Assembly: GCA_937893145.1 (NCBI GenBank)
Contig: CALBJW010000084.1
Span: 1 to 9,471 of the forward strand
Length of the DNA stretch: 9,471 bases
Source of the DNA: an uncultured Prevotellaceae bacterium
GTDB lineage: Bacteria; Bacteroidota; Bacteroidia; Bacteroidales; Bacteroidaceae
Direction: 5' to 3'
Shown here: positions 1-7,579 of the stretch, piece by piece
Layout of the letters: each line of letters begins with the position of its first letter
Position numbering within the stretch: the stretch's first letter is position 1
Notes under the pieces: generated by a model
Database searches by the model: none
What the model was told of the DNA's origin: nothing
What the model saw: only the letters and a program-made list of their open reading frames with translations
Program-made: the position numbers and the translations under genes

Positions 1-840
1 CTCGAACTCGAAGATTGGCTGCCATGCTGGCCAGCACTTGTTAGCGAATACAGCGAAGTTAGAGCCACCCTTCTGGTTTTCGTACCAGTCCATGAGAGTA
101 ACTTCGAGCTGAGCCATCTTGTTGATGATTTCTGGGTATGTGTTGCGTGAAGGACCAAGTTCCTTCTCCATATCCTTAGCAACAGCAGCGATTTCTGCAG
201 TCTTGCAAGCAGTCTCGTCGAATGCCTTCTTGAGGTCGAGCTCAGAGTTCTCCTGAACCTCGATGCCAAGGTCGTACATTGGCTGGATAGGAGCGTTACA
301 AGCAAGGAAGTCCCAAGGGCGTGGACCGAAACCGATAACCTTGAGGTTGCGAACACCGATAACAACGCGAGCGATATTGCGGAAGTCAGCAAGTTCCTTA
401 ACTGCCTCAGCAGGAGTTACGTTAGGATATTCTGGGATATATACCTTGAGGCGACGGAGACCTACGCTGTAAGAGAAGTTGAGGACACCACAAAGAGCGT
501 CACCACGGTCATTAGCGAGGTTTGCCTTGCCTTCTTCCTTTGCAGCGAGAACCATGCAAGGACCACCAAACTTCTGGCAGAACAATGTTGTAGGACCTTC
601 TGGACCGAAGTTGCCGAGGAACATACATACAGCGTTGATGCCGTTTTCCTTAGCCCAGTCAAGAGCCTTGTAAGTGTCAACGTCGTTCTCGATTGTCACT
701 GGACAATCATATACTTCAGGAAGACCTGCATTCTTGACTTCAGCCATTACAGCTGCAAGACGAGCCTTAGTAAGAGAGATAGGGAAGCAGTCGCGGCTTA
801 CACCTACTATACCAAGCTTAACTACTGGTTGATTGATCAT
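1..840 (-). CDS. L-fucose/L-arabinose isomerase-like protein, N-terminal 280 residues (cut by window edge)
   Basis: This is probably a cytoplasmic aldose-ketose isomerase of the L-fucose/L-arabinose isomerase superfamily, a metal-dependent group acting on deoxy- or pentose sugars. The frame is open from the ATG at 840-838 to base 1 and gives 280 residues with no signal peptide. It starts MINQPVVKLGIVGVSRDCFP. Recognisable family segments are FLGNFGPEGPTT (residues 74-85), GDALCGVLN (113-121), GFGPRPWDFLACNAP (170-184) and the acidic ENSELDL (197-203). The last two resemble the segment of classical FucI that contributes an active-site glutamate (E200 here would be the candidate). The remaining C-terminal part, which should hold further metal ligands, lies outside the window. 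The protein resembles the shorter, roughly 450-500 residue isomerase-like proteins of Bacteroidota and Clostridia more than E. coli FucI, so the sugar is uncertain. Codon use is strongly biased (GGT, AAG, CTC, GAC, AAC), unlike the glycosidase genes beside it, which suggests high expression. Confidence 0.85.
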   Translation of the reverse strand, partial: MINQPVVKLGIVGVSRDCFPISLTKARLAAVMAEVKNAGLPEVYDCPVTIENDVDTYKALDWAKENGINAVCMFLGNFGPEGPTTLFCQKFGGPCMVLAAKEEGKANLANDRGDALCGVLNFSYSVGLRRLKVYIPEYPNVTPAEAVKELADFRNIARVVIGVRNLKVIGFGPRPWDFLACNAPIQPMYDLGIEVQENSELDLKKAFDETACKTAEIAAVAKDMEKELGPSRNTYPEIINKMAQLEVTLMDWYENQKGGSNFAVFANKCWPAWQPIFEFE

Positions 841-908
841 GTTGTTTGAATTTAAATATTAGGTAATATAAATTTGTTATGGATAATCATTTTTAATTAT
901 TCAATGTG

Positions 909-940
909 CAAATATAACTACTTGTTTTGAATGAACCAAA
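909..940 (-). promoter_or_regulatory. Bacteroidota-type promoter for the isomerase gene
   Basis: Read on the minus strand, a TTTG (-33 element, 940-937) is followed by exactly 20 bp and then TATATTTG (-7 element, 916-909). This fits the Bacteroidota housekeeping consensus TTTG-N19-21-TAnnTTTG. It predicts a transcription start near 902-905 and a leader of roughly 60 nt before the ATG at 840. The leader is A/T-rich, without a Shine-Dalgarno sequence, as is usual for well-expressed genes in this phylum. It places the isomerase in its own transcription unit, separate from the glycosidase operon that ends upstream at 1020. Confidence 0.75.
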
Positions 941-977
941 TTATTTTGCGAAAAAAGTGATAAAATTATAATATCTT

Positions 978-994
978 ATCGTAATTTCTACGAT
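978..994 (-). terminator. Small inverted repeat between the GH2 gene and the isomerase promoter (weak terminator or operator)
   Basis: The arms ATCGTA (978-983) and TACGAT (989-994) are perfect inverted repeats with a 5-nt loop. They lie 26 bp beyond the GH2 stop codon and about 38 bp upstream of the isomerase -33 element. The stem is only 6 bp with two G/C pairs, and the minus-strand sequence after it is A/T-rich but not a clean T run. It may help end the glycosidase operon, or be a regulator site for the isomerase promoter. The sequence does not decide between these. Confidence 0.3.
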
Positions 995-1019
995 TTGAGT
1001 TTGTAAATTGTATTCTTTC

Positions 1020-4000
1020 TTAAAAAATAAGTGTTGGTTCGTGGCCATTGCAGTCTGCTACCTTAACACTAATGTTTACGGTTTTGGACTCGCCAGGCAT
1101 GATGAAGAAATAGTTGTCGCTATAGATGACAGGGAGGAGAGGCTCGTTTGTGTGACTATCCCTTGCCGAGAGATGAACCATCATGGCTGGAACCTTGTCG
1201 GAATTATTTATATTGGCAGTAAGATGCCATTCATCGCCAACGAGTTTTGTGGTAATCTTCATGTCAAGTTTTGCTTTTGGCAATGTGAGCAATGACTTCA
1301 AGTTGCCTTCTTCCTTACCAATCCAATATATGTTTTCGGAAAGGACATTGTTGTCATTATCCTTTATGAACAGTCGAATGAAGTATGTATCTGTGAGAGA
1401 CGAAAGGGTAGAGGCATCTTGTGGCAGGTCGAAACACTTTTGGGTTTGGTCTTCACCGATGTTTATCTGACACTCTTTAGACCATTTAACTTCACCTATT
1501 TGTGTGATGAGTTCGGCGCGAGCAGTAAGTCCATTCTGCAAGCCAGCACGATAATTCACTACCTCTACCATATTGGTTGCTGCATTTCTTTGTATGTGAA
1601 GTGGTTCACATGCCTTTCGACATGCGAAATATGCTGCTGTAGGGTCTAGATAGTAGTCGTATGTTTGCCATACAAATGATGGCCATGAAGGATGACTCAT
1701 CCAGAGGAGCAATCCTCGACGATAATCGCCACGACTCTCAAAGATGGCACGGTAACCATCATAGCAGAGCCATTGAGAAAGCTCAGCAAACTGTTGTGCA
1801 TTCTTTGGTTCACCAAAAGCCTGTGCAAACATCTCGTTGAAGGTGTTTGTTCGTTGTGCTGACTGCAAGCAATAGTCGTGCAAACCATACATATTGTTTG
1901 GATGTTCCGCTGTATTTATAGGCCATACATCGTCTTCATTCATGAAACGCATGATGTTCTCGTAGTTAGGAATACATGGCATTCCTCGTTCTGAGTGGAA
2001 ACGGTCTATGCCGAAGAGGCTGAAATAATCCTTTACTGGCAATGCACGGTATGGTCCTCCACCGCTCACAACTTCTGCAGCAGAATGCGAGATGTAGTGC
2101 ATACCAGGATGAACCTCATCGACGAGAGTTTTGAGTGCATTGTCGAGGTTGGCAGGTGGGTAACCCTCATTGCGACCTACATAGATGGCGATGCTTGGAT
2201 GGTTACGAATACGACGAACAAGGTCTGTAGCATTGTCCATAAAGAGTTCTGGATAGTAAGGATCTGGACCGTCGTAAGGATTTGCCAACCAGAAGTCTTG
2301 CCATACCATGATGCCGTAGCGGTCACATGCCTCGTAAAACTCCTCATCGGCAATCTGTCCAACCCAATTACGAATCATGGTGAAGTTCATCTCCTTGTGA
2401 TAACGGATAGCTGCATCATATTCTCGGTCACGGTAGTTGAGGTTATGTTCGGAGAGTCCCCAGTTGCCACCAAATCCAACAAATCTGCGTCCGTTGACAT
2501 AGAGCGATAGACGTTTTGTACTCGTGCCAAACGAGCCTGGCACTACATCTGCTGGTTCATAGTCATCATGACTCCATGTCATTTGGCGTATGCCAGACTT
2601 AAACTGACATTCATCAGATACCTTACCATTTACCTCAAACCTCATCTTCACATCATAGAGGTAAGGTTCGCCATAACCGTTTGGCCACCAAAGATGTGGG
2701 TTCTTGATGCGAAGGGTAGGAGTATTGGCAGTGTTGATCGTTAATGGCATCTCCTCACCTGCTTTCAGTTCTACATCACGACTGAACTCTATATCACCAA
2801 AATTACCAATGAACTTACCCTTTATGTTGTGGTGTGAATGGTTGTGAAGCACCATCTGTGCAGTTACTTCTGCTATGGTAGTATCAGGAAGTTGTGGTAA
2901 AATGCTCGAAACGAAAGGATCGTCTATGCTTACATTACCTTTATGAGTAAGGTAAACATCATTCCAAATACCAATGTTGCGACCACGAACCGTAGGTAAC
3001 CAGTCCCAGCCAATACTTGCATGGAAAGTGGCATTGTCTGCACCAAGGTGTCCACCATTGCTCTCTGCCGTTAAGGCATTCTGTTCCTTCACTCTTCCAG
3101 GATGAGCATTCTTTATTATACGAATAGCAAGATGATTGCTGCCCTTGCGGATGATGTCTGTAACATCAAAACAACCATGTTTGAATGCTCCCTCAATGCA
3201 GTCAACATATTTGCCGTTAAGATATACCGCTGCCTTCCAATTTATTCCATCAAGATTGAGGAATGTTCGTTCACCAAGAACATCTGTCTGCAGTTCGGTA
3301 CGATACCAGAAGTCACTATTGAAGAAGGATTCGGAGATATACAATTGATAGTCTCGGTAGTTAGGGTCAGGTAATGCTCCAGCACGAAGATAACTTGTAA
3401 GTACTGTCCCTGGAACTGTAGCAGACAACCAATTAGAGTCGTCGAATGTTTCACTTGCTATCGCTTCGCCTTTTGATTTTACCTCTGAAGCACGTTGTAC
3501 TTTCCATGAAGTACGAGCTACTACATCCATACCACCATGTCCCATGATTTGCATTTCACTCAACTCGTATGGCTTTCCATTTTCAGAAGCATGACAGAGA
3601 AGACGCACATATCTTGCCTCCCCATTTACCTTGAGTATATCAGTAGTTTGTTTTGAATGTTTGATGTCGCAGATATTCTTCCACGCTTTAGCATCATCAG
3701 AGATTTGTATTGTGGCAGACTTGGCACGATTTATCCAATGGAGTCGTACTTGGTCGAATGCAAAACTGTCACCCAAATCCACATATACCCATTCCTCACC
3801 AGAGGTGGCACTTCTCCATGTACTGCAGAAGTATTCTGAAGGTAATGCGCTGATTTCCTTGCCGTTTCCAAAGAACTGCAGATGGGTTACTTCCCAATAA
3901 CGAGCCATGTCAGTAGAGAGTTCAAACTTAATGAAACGGATTCTTTCCGTAGGTTTGAGTTTGCCTTTAAGACAGAAATGGTATGAAGCAGAAACTCCCG

Positions 4001-4562
4001 ACTTGTCTCTGCCACTATCTTCACCAACAAAGTCGGAAGCGTTTGTTGAGAGTTTCTTCCACGACTTGCCGTCCGTGCTAACCATGATGCTTCCTTTTTG
4101 TCCATCTGTTTTGCTAATAGGAAGGGTGACACGACCTTTGACACAAACCTCATCGGCTTGCAACTTATAGTTAGCCATTTCAAATTGTATGGAAACAGAT
4201 TTTTCTCCTGTCTTGATGGCAGACCAAGGCATTCCGTCCAACAAGTATTCACGTTCTTGTTTCGCCACTTCGCCATTAGGTCCAATGACATTTATCCAAC
4301 AAGGATGCTCTTCCGATGTGATGCCATCTGTCACAAGTTGTGCTGTAAGGTTATAGTCATAACTTGATGAATGGTAAGCTGGGCGATGTAATGCAAGGTT
4401 GCGATACTTGTTGCCGGTGCTTCGCTGCACCACAGGGGCAAAGTCTTCATTTGGATTGCCGGGGTACTGACCTATTGGGCGGTTAAGCACTATATTTGTT
4501 TGTGCATTGACAATGGTTGTTATCAATCCAACCAATGTGAGCAGTAAGAGTCTTGTTTTCAT
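1020..4562 (-). CDS. Exported GH2 glycoside hydrolase with two N-terminal discoidin-like domains (exo-glucosaminidase/endo-beta-mannosidase-like)
   Basis: This is a 1180-residue periplasmic or secreted retaining beta-glycosidase. The signal peptide is residues 1-20, with likely cleavage at VNA|QT. Domains in order: F5/8 type C (discoidin)-like about 50-235, opening NLALHRPAYHSSS; a second one about 240-345, with WRSATSGEEWVYVDLG; GH2 jelly-roll about 350-540; GH2 Ig-like about 545-660; TIM barrel about 690-965; C-terminal Ig-like about 990-1180. The likely acid/base is E799 in VGRNEG and the likely nucleophile is E858 in FHSERG. The stretch WPSFVWQTYDYYLDPTAAYF (960-979), followed by ACEPLHIQ, is characteristic of the CsxA exo-beta-glucosaminidase and plant endo-beta-mannosidase branch rather than LacZ. 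CsxA-type enzymes are reported to use Asp as acid/base, so Glu here argues against simple glucosaminidase activity. The gene overlaps the GH115 gene by 4 bases and ends the operon. The fold and family are secure; the substrate is not. Confidence 0.9.
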   Translation of the reverse strand: MKTRLLLLTLVGLITTIVNAQTNIVLNRPIGQYPGNPNEDFAPVVQRSTGNKYRNLALHRPAYHSSSYDYNLTAQLVTDGITSEEHPCWINVIGPNGEVAKQEREYLLDGMPWSAIKTGEKSVSIQFEMANYKLQADEVCVKGRVTLPISKTDGQKGSIMVSTDGKSWKKLSTNASDFVGEDSGRDKSGVSASYHFCLKGKLKPTERIRFIKFELSTDMARYWEVTHLQFFGNGKEISALPSEYFCSTWRSATSGEEWVYVDLGDSFAFDQVRLHWINRAKSATIQISDDAKAWKNICDIKHSKQTTDILKVNGEARYVRLLCHASENGKPYELSEMQIMGHGGMDVVARTSWKVQRASEVKSKGEAIASETFDDSNWLSATVPGTVLTSYLRAGALPDPNYRDYQLYISESFFNSDFWYRTELQTDVLGERTFLNLDGINWKAAVYLNGKYVDCIEGAFKHGCFDVTDIIRKGSNHLAIRIIKNAHPGRVKEQNALTAESNGGHLGADNATFHASIGWDWLPTVRGRNIGIWNDVYLTHKGNVSIDDPFVSSILPQLPDTTIAEVTAQMVLHNHSHHNIKGKFIGNFGDIEFSRDVELKAGEEMPLTINTANTPTLRIKNPHLWWPNGYGEPYLYDVKMRFEVNGKVSDECQFKSGIRQMTWSHDDYEPADVVPGSFGTSTKRLSLYVNGRRFVGFGGNWGLSEHNLNYRDREYDAAIRYHKEMNFTMIRNWVGQIADEEFYEACDRYGIMVWQDFWLANPYDGPDPYYPELFMDNATDLVRRIRNHPSIAIYVGRNEGYPPANLDNALKTLVDEVHPGMHYISHSAAEVVSGGGPYRALPVKDYFSLFGIDRFHSERGMPCIPNYENIMRFMNEDDVWPINTAEHPNNMYGLHDYCLQSAQRTNTFNEMFAQAFGEPKNAQQFAELSQWLCYDGYRAIFESRGDYRRGLLLWMSHPSWPSFVWQTYDYYLDPTAAYFACRKACEPLHIQRNAATNMVEVVNYRAGLQNGLTARAELITQIGEVKWSKECQINIGEDQTQKCFDLPQDASTLSSLTDTYFIRLFIKDNDNNVLSENIYWIGKEEGNLKSLLTLPKAKLDMKITTKLVGDEWHLTANINNSDKVPAMMVHLSARDSHTNEPLLPVIYSDNYFFIMPGESKTVNISVKVADCNGHEPTLIF
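4559..4562 (-). other. ATGA stop/start overlap coupling GH115 and GH2 translation
   Basis: On the minus strand, bases 4562-4559 read ATGA. The ATG starts the GH2 gene and the TGA ends the GH115 gene. No separate promoter can fit and no Shine-Dalgarno is evident, so the GH2 protein is probably made by terminating or re-initiating ribosomes, keeping the two enzymes in a linked ratio. Confidence 0.85.
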
Positions 4563-7387
4563 TTTACTAAAATTTCTTGAAGTGTTATTCCTGGGTCAAG
4601 TAGATATATTCTTACGGTATGAGTTCCTGAAAGTGTGCCTTCAAGTGACATGCTACGAGTGGCATAACCCCGAAGAACATTGAGTCGCCATTCTGAGGTG
4701 AAGTCGCCCTCATGTATTGAGAAAACTTTAACAGGTTCATTGTCAATACTAACTGCAAAACGAGCATCTCTGCCTTCGTAGATGTGGAGTGTAGGCAATG
4801 TGCGTACTTCCAGTTGAGAAGCAGAAGAAGGAATGTCGATGTTGTATTCCACGTATGGTGCAGTATCTATTTCGTGGGATGGTGTGTCAAATGGTAATAC
4901 TGTCACTCCATTCGTATAACCTAACTGACTCACGGTTTGTAGTTTGCCATCGGTGTTGTGGGAAGAAGTGTAGTCTGCTGCTGCAATTCGCTTTATAGGT
5001 TCGGCAGGTAGAGGAGGGTAGAGACCGATGAATATTTCATCAATCTTTGCTTCTTGAACCACATCTTTGATTTGGAGTAGGTTGTTTCCCTTCTTCAGAT
5101 GCAATGTGCCAACTTCGCACCATCGTGGACCGACAAGAGGAGAGTGCCACACATTATTTATAGGAATGGCAGCAGCCATAAATTCGTTCTTGTTGCAAAC
5201 CACACGACCAAACTCGTTGTCCTCTTTCGACTTGGAGAAGTTGCGAACTGGTGTGAGCGCCTTTACCCATAGCTTTATGTCGCCTTCATATTTGCTTTTG
5301 ATTTTCATTCCCTTCGCAGAGAGAACCTTTTCGACATCGAGCAGTTGTGGAGCAGGCGACTTTTCCAATATCTTTGCTGTATGGCTATTGCAGAAGGTCA
5401 CATCGAGTGAGTCGGAGTAGTACCAACGGTATGGTCGCCAGTTGAAGAAGTTGCGCCATTTGCCATCAAGCAGTTCATCATTATATTGCTTTGTCCATTG
5501 ATTCAGAGTCTCATATAATGGTGTAACCATAGCACCTTCTGTCATTGCTGTTGCCATCTTGCCTTCTGTGGCATGACGCAAACTGAGTCGAGACTGTAAC
5601 TGGTATTCATTAATTATCTGTACTCCCTTGATAGGATATAGCACCAACTCGAAGTATGCAGCCTGAAGGTGGTCTGGTATTCTCTTTGCTAATGCCTCTG
5701 CACGCTGGGTGATATTTCGGAAGTCATGTATGCGTTGCATAATTTCCGATTCGGGATATTCTACAAACCAGATGTGTGAGTCTTTGCCAGAAGCCATAAG
5801 TCGGTAATATACTTCCTGCATAGATGCTATCTCATCTGCATACTCTTCGCCAAATGTCTCGGCGGCCCATGTACGGATAAAGTTACATGCAGATTGAGGT
5901 GACCACCTTTCTACATTCCATGCCATTTCCAAAGCAAAGGAAATCTCTTTCTCTGCAGGTTTGATGTCGCCAACATTGAACACCCAAATCTTTCTTGCGC
6001 CAAAGGTGTATGCCTTAGTGAGTTCTGTTGATATGAATGCAGGTGATAATGGACTCAACCAAATCCAACTCTCAGGGTCGCCATGATAAGACAGATGGTA
6101 GTATATTCCAGCACCACCACTGCGTTTCATCTCCTCTGGATTGCATAGGTTGCGTGTGTATCCCTGTTTGTCGTCAGACCACAAGAGTGTGACATCGTCA
6201 GGCACTTTCAGTCCAGAATGGTATGCATCAAGCACTTCTTCGTAAGTACATAGCACTTGTGGAATTTGTTCTATCGGACGATTGATGTTACGTCGCAACA
6301 TATCTCGTTGGTCATCAATGGCCTGCTGCATGAGAGCAACACGTTGTTCGTTGGTGTTAGCACCCTCCATGGGGTAATCATGTATGCCACGCAAACCGAG
6401 AGTATAGGTGTTCTCATACTGCCCATTGGTTTTCACACGAGTTTCCCAATAGTCTTGCATGGTCTTTTTGTTTGTAATGTAGTTGAAGTCGCCGTATGTG
6501 CCAACGGCTTTCCATTCTCCTTCATTGTTTCTCAACATCTGTTCACAATGTGAAGAACCCATAACTATGGCATAGTCATCTGCCAATCGTGCATTCTCGG
6601 GATTAGCGTTGAAAGCCTGAGTACCAGGATGCATAGCAGGCCAAAGATAGTTGGCTCGCAAACGAAGAAGGAGCTCAAACACTTTTTCATACACTTTTGG
6701 CCCAACCTGATGTGTGTCCTTGTCAAATGTGTTTTCTACCCATCTTGCCCAACCACCAAAACGCTCATCGTTGATAAATATACCACGATACTGAACTGAT
6801 GGCGAGTGCTGTACAAATCGCCCTTTCTGTATATACAGAGCATTTCGGTGTGTAGGTTGCACATCAGCCCACCAATACCAAGGCGAAACACCAATGGCTC
6901 GACTCAAGGTTGTGAGTCCGTATGCTGTTCCTCTACGATCACTACCTACAATAATGAGTGCTTGTTGAATTGCAGATAGTTGAACGGTTGTGATGATGTA
7001 TGCTTCCCATTTCCCATTTATCTCCTTGACATCAATTTTTTTTGAGGAAATAAGTTGGTCGATAATTGCATTCTGTCCAATAGTACCAGCAATGATAATG
7101 TTTGGCGATTTGCATTCAGTGAGTTTATTCACTTTCATTATTTCCAAAGTCTTGCCAGTCACACGTTCTACATCATCTGACAACATGCTTGCAGTAATCT
7201 CCACCACTTTGGCATCTTTGGTGTCAATGCAGATGGTGGCAGACTCATTAGCTGAAAGAAGTGGAAAGGTGTTCTCTCCTTGTGTTTCTGTCACTTGGGG
7301 CATGATGTCGTTAGTGAACGAACACAAACAACATGCAAGCATAATGCATAGCAGTTTTTTCAAAGTAGTATAAAAGGTTGTTCTCAT
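4559..7387 (-). CDS. GH115 alpha-glucuronidase (xylan alpha-1,2-glucuronidase family)
   Basis: This is a 942-residue exported enzyme of GH115, a family that removes glucuronic or 4-O-methylglucuronic acid from glucuronoxylan and related glycans. The start chosen is the ATG at 7387-7385, which gives MRTTFYTTLKKLLCIMLACC, a standard export signal. The frame also runs back to a TTG at 7405-7403, adding six residues that disturb the signal. Four cysteines near the signal end leave lipoprotein versus soluble export open. Family landmarks (numbered from this ATG) are YRGIFINDERFGGWA (about 200-214), the Asn-Tyr-Leu-Trp-Pro-Ala-Met-His-Pro segment (about 246), LGLRGIHDYPMEG (about 330), YEEV (382-385), LLWSDDKQGY (401-410) and YYHLSYHGDPESW (about 429-441). 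The acidic residues in YEEV and WSDD are catalytic or binding candidates. An alpha-helical region (about 500-670) is followed by an extra beta-rich module (about 685-795) and a GH115 C-terminal domain (about 800-942: APYVEY, LPTLHIY, LDPGITLQ). It is the first gene of the operon with GH2. Confidence 0.93.
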   Translation of the reverse strand: MRTTFYTTLKKLLCIMLACCLCSFTNDIMPQVTETQGENTFPLLSANESATICIDTKDAKVVEITASMLSDDVERVTGKTLEIMKVNKLTECKSPNIIIAGTIGQNAIIDQLISSKKIDVKEINGKWEAYIITTVQLSAIQQALIIVGSDRRGTAYGLTTLSRAIGVSPWYWWADVQPTHRNALYIQKGRFVQHSPSVQYRGIFINDERFGGWARWVENTFDKDTHQVGPKVYEKVFELLLRLRANYLWPAMHPGTQAFNANPENARLADDYAIVMGSSHCEQMLRNNEGEWKAVGTYGDFNYITNKKTMQDYWETRVKTNGQYENTYTLGLRGIHDYPMEGANTNEQRVALMQQAIDDQRDMLRRNINRPIEQIPQVLCTYEEVLDAYHSGLKVPDDVTLLWSDDKQGYTRNLCNPEEMKRSGGAGIYYHLSYHGDPESWIWLSPLSPAFISTELTKAYTFGARKIWVFNVGDIKPAEKEISFALEMAWNVERWSPQSACNFIRTWAAETFGEEYADEIASMQEVYYRLMASGKDSHIWFVEYPESEIMQRIHDFRNITQRAEALAKRIPDHLQAAYFELVLYPIKGVQIINEYQLQSRLSLRHATEGKMATAMTEGAMVTPLYETLNQWTKQYNDELLDGKWRNFFNWRPYRWYYSDSLDVTFCNSHTAKILEKSPAPQLLDVEKVLSAKGMKIKSKYEGDIKLWVKALTPVRNFSKSKEDNEFGRVVCNKNEFMAAAIPINNVWHSPLVGPRWCEVGTLHLKKGNNLLQIKDVVQEAKIDEIFIGLYPPLPAEPIKRIAAADYTSSHNTDGKLQTVSQLGYTNGVTVLPFDTPSHEIDTAPYVEYNIDIPSSASQLEVRTLPTLHIYEGRDARFAVSIDNEPVKVFSIHEGDFTSEWRLNVLRGYATRSMSLEGTLSGTHTVRIYLLDPGITLQEILVK

Positions 7388-7452
7388 AATAAATAGGTTA
7401 TTCAATGTATAAAAGCAAGTTCCAATGTAAATTACCTTTTTCTTTTCATCAG

Positions 7453-7482
7453 CAAATATACAACTTTTTTCTGTCTTAGCAA
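7453..7482 (-). promoter_or_regulatory. Promoter for the GH115-GH2 operon
   Basis: On the minus strand, a TTG (-33 core, 7482-7480, in the context CTTG) is followed by 19 bp and then TATATTTG (-7, 7460-7453). The -7 element is identical to that of the isomerase promoter; the -33 is one base short of TTTG. Transcription should begin near 7446-7448, giving a leader of about 60 nt before the GH115 ATG at 7387. That start supports the internal ATG over the upstream TTG only weakly, since both lie inside the transcript. Confidence 0.6.
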
Positions 7483-7534
7483 GCAGATGTTTATCTTTGT
7501 GTGTGAAAAAAAGACATTCTATCGCAAAATTTTG

Positions 7535-7542
7535 TAAATTTG
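7535..7542 (+). promoter_or_regulatory. Candidate -7 element for the C69 peptidase gene
   Basis: TAAATTTG at 7535-7542, followed by CA, fits the Bacteroidota -7 consensus TAnnTTTG. It would give a leader of about 30 nt before the ATG at 7580. No convincing TTTG lies 19-21 bp upstream, so the -33 element is missing or degenerate. A second exact match, TATCTTTG, lies at 7492-7499 with only a poor -33 candidate. Either could be used. A dyad with arms GCAAA (7524-7528) and TTTGC (7539-7543), containing the perfect 10-bp palindrome CAAAATTTTG (7525-7534), overlaps the first candidate and could be an operator. Confidence 0.45.
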
Positions 7543-7579
7543 CAACGTCGAATTACATGAAATAAAAACAAGAACTAAT

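Noticed and set aside
263..680. Short open frames on both strands within the isomerase region
   Set aside because: The minus-strand frame from 840 to base 1 explains the whole stretch with clear isomerase homology. The short ones are other-frame shadows.
1995..2510. A 171-codon open frame on the plus strand, opposite the GH2 catalytic region
   Set aside because: It is antisense to the conserved TIM barrel, its translation has no recognisable pattern, and there is no promoter or leader. It is a shadow frame.
7432..7449. A tiny frame (MKRKR then stop) at the start of the GH115 leader, and a two-codon frame (MK then stop, 7557-7565) in the C69 leader
   Set aside because: They could be leader peptides, but frames this short are expected by chance in A-rich leaders. 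The first begins almost at the predicted transcription start and there is no attenuator-like hairpin.
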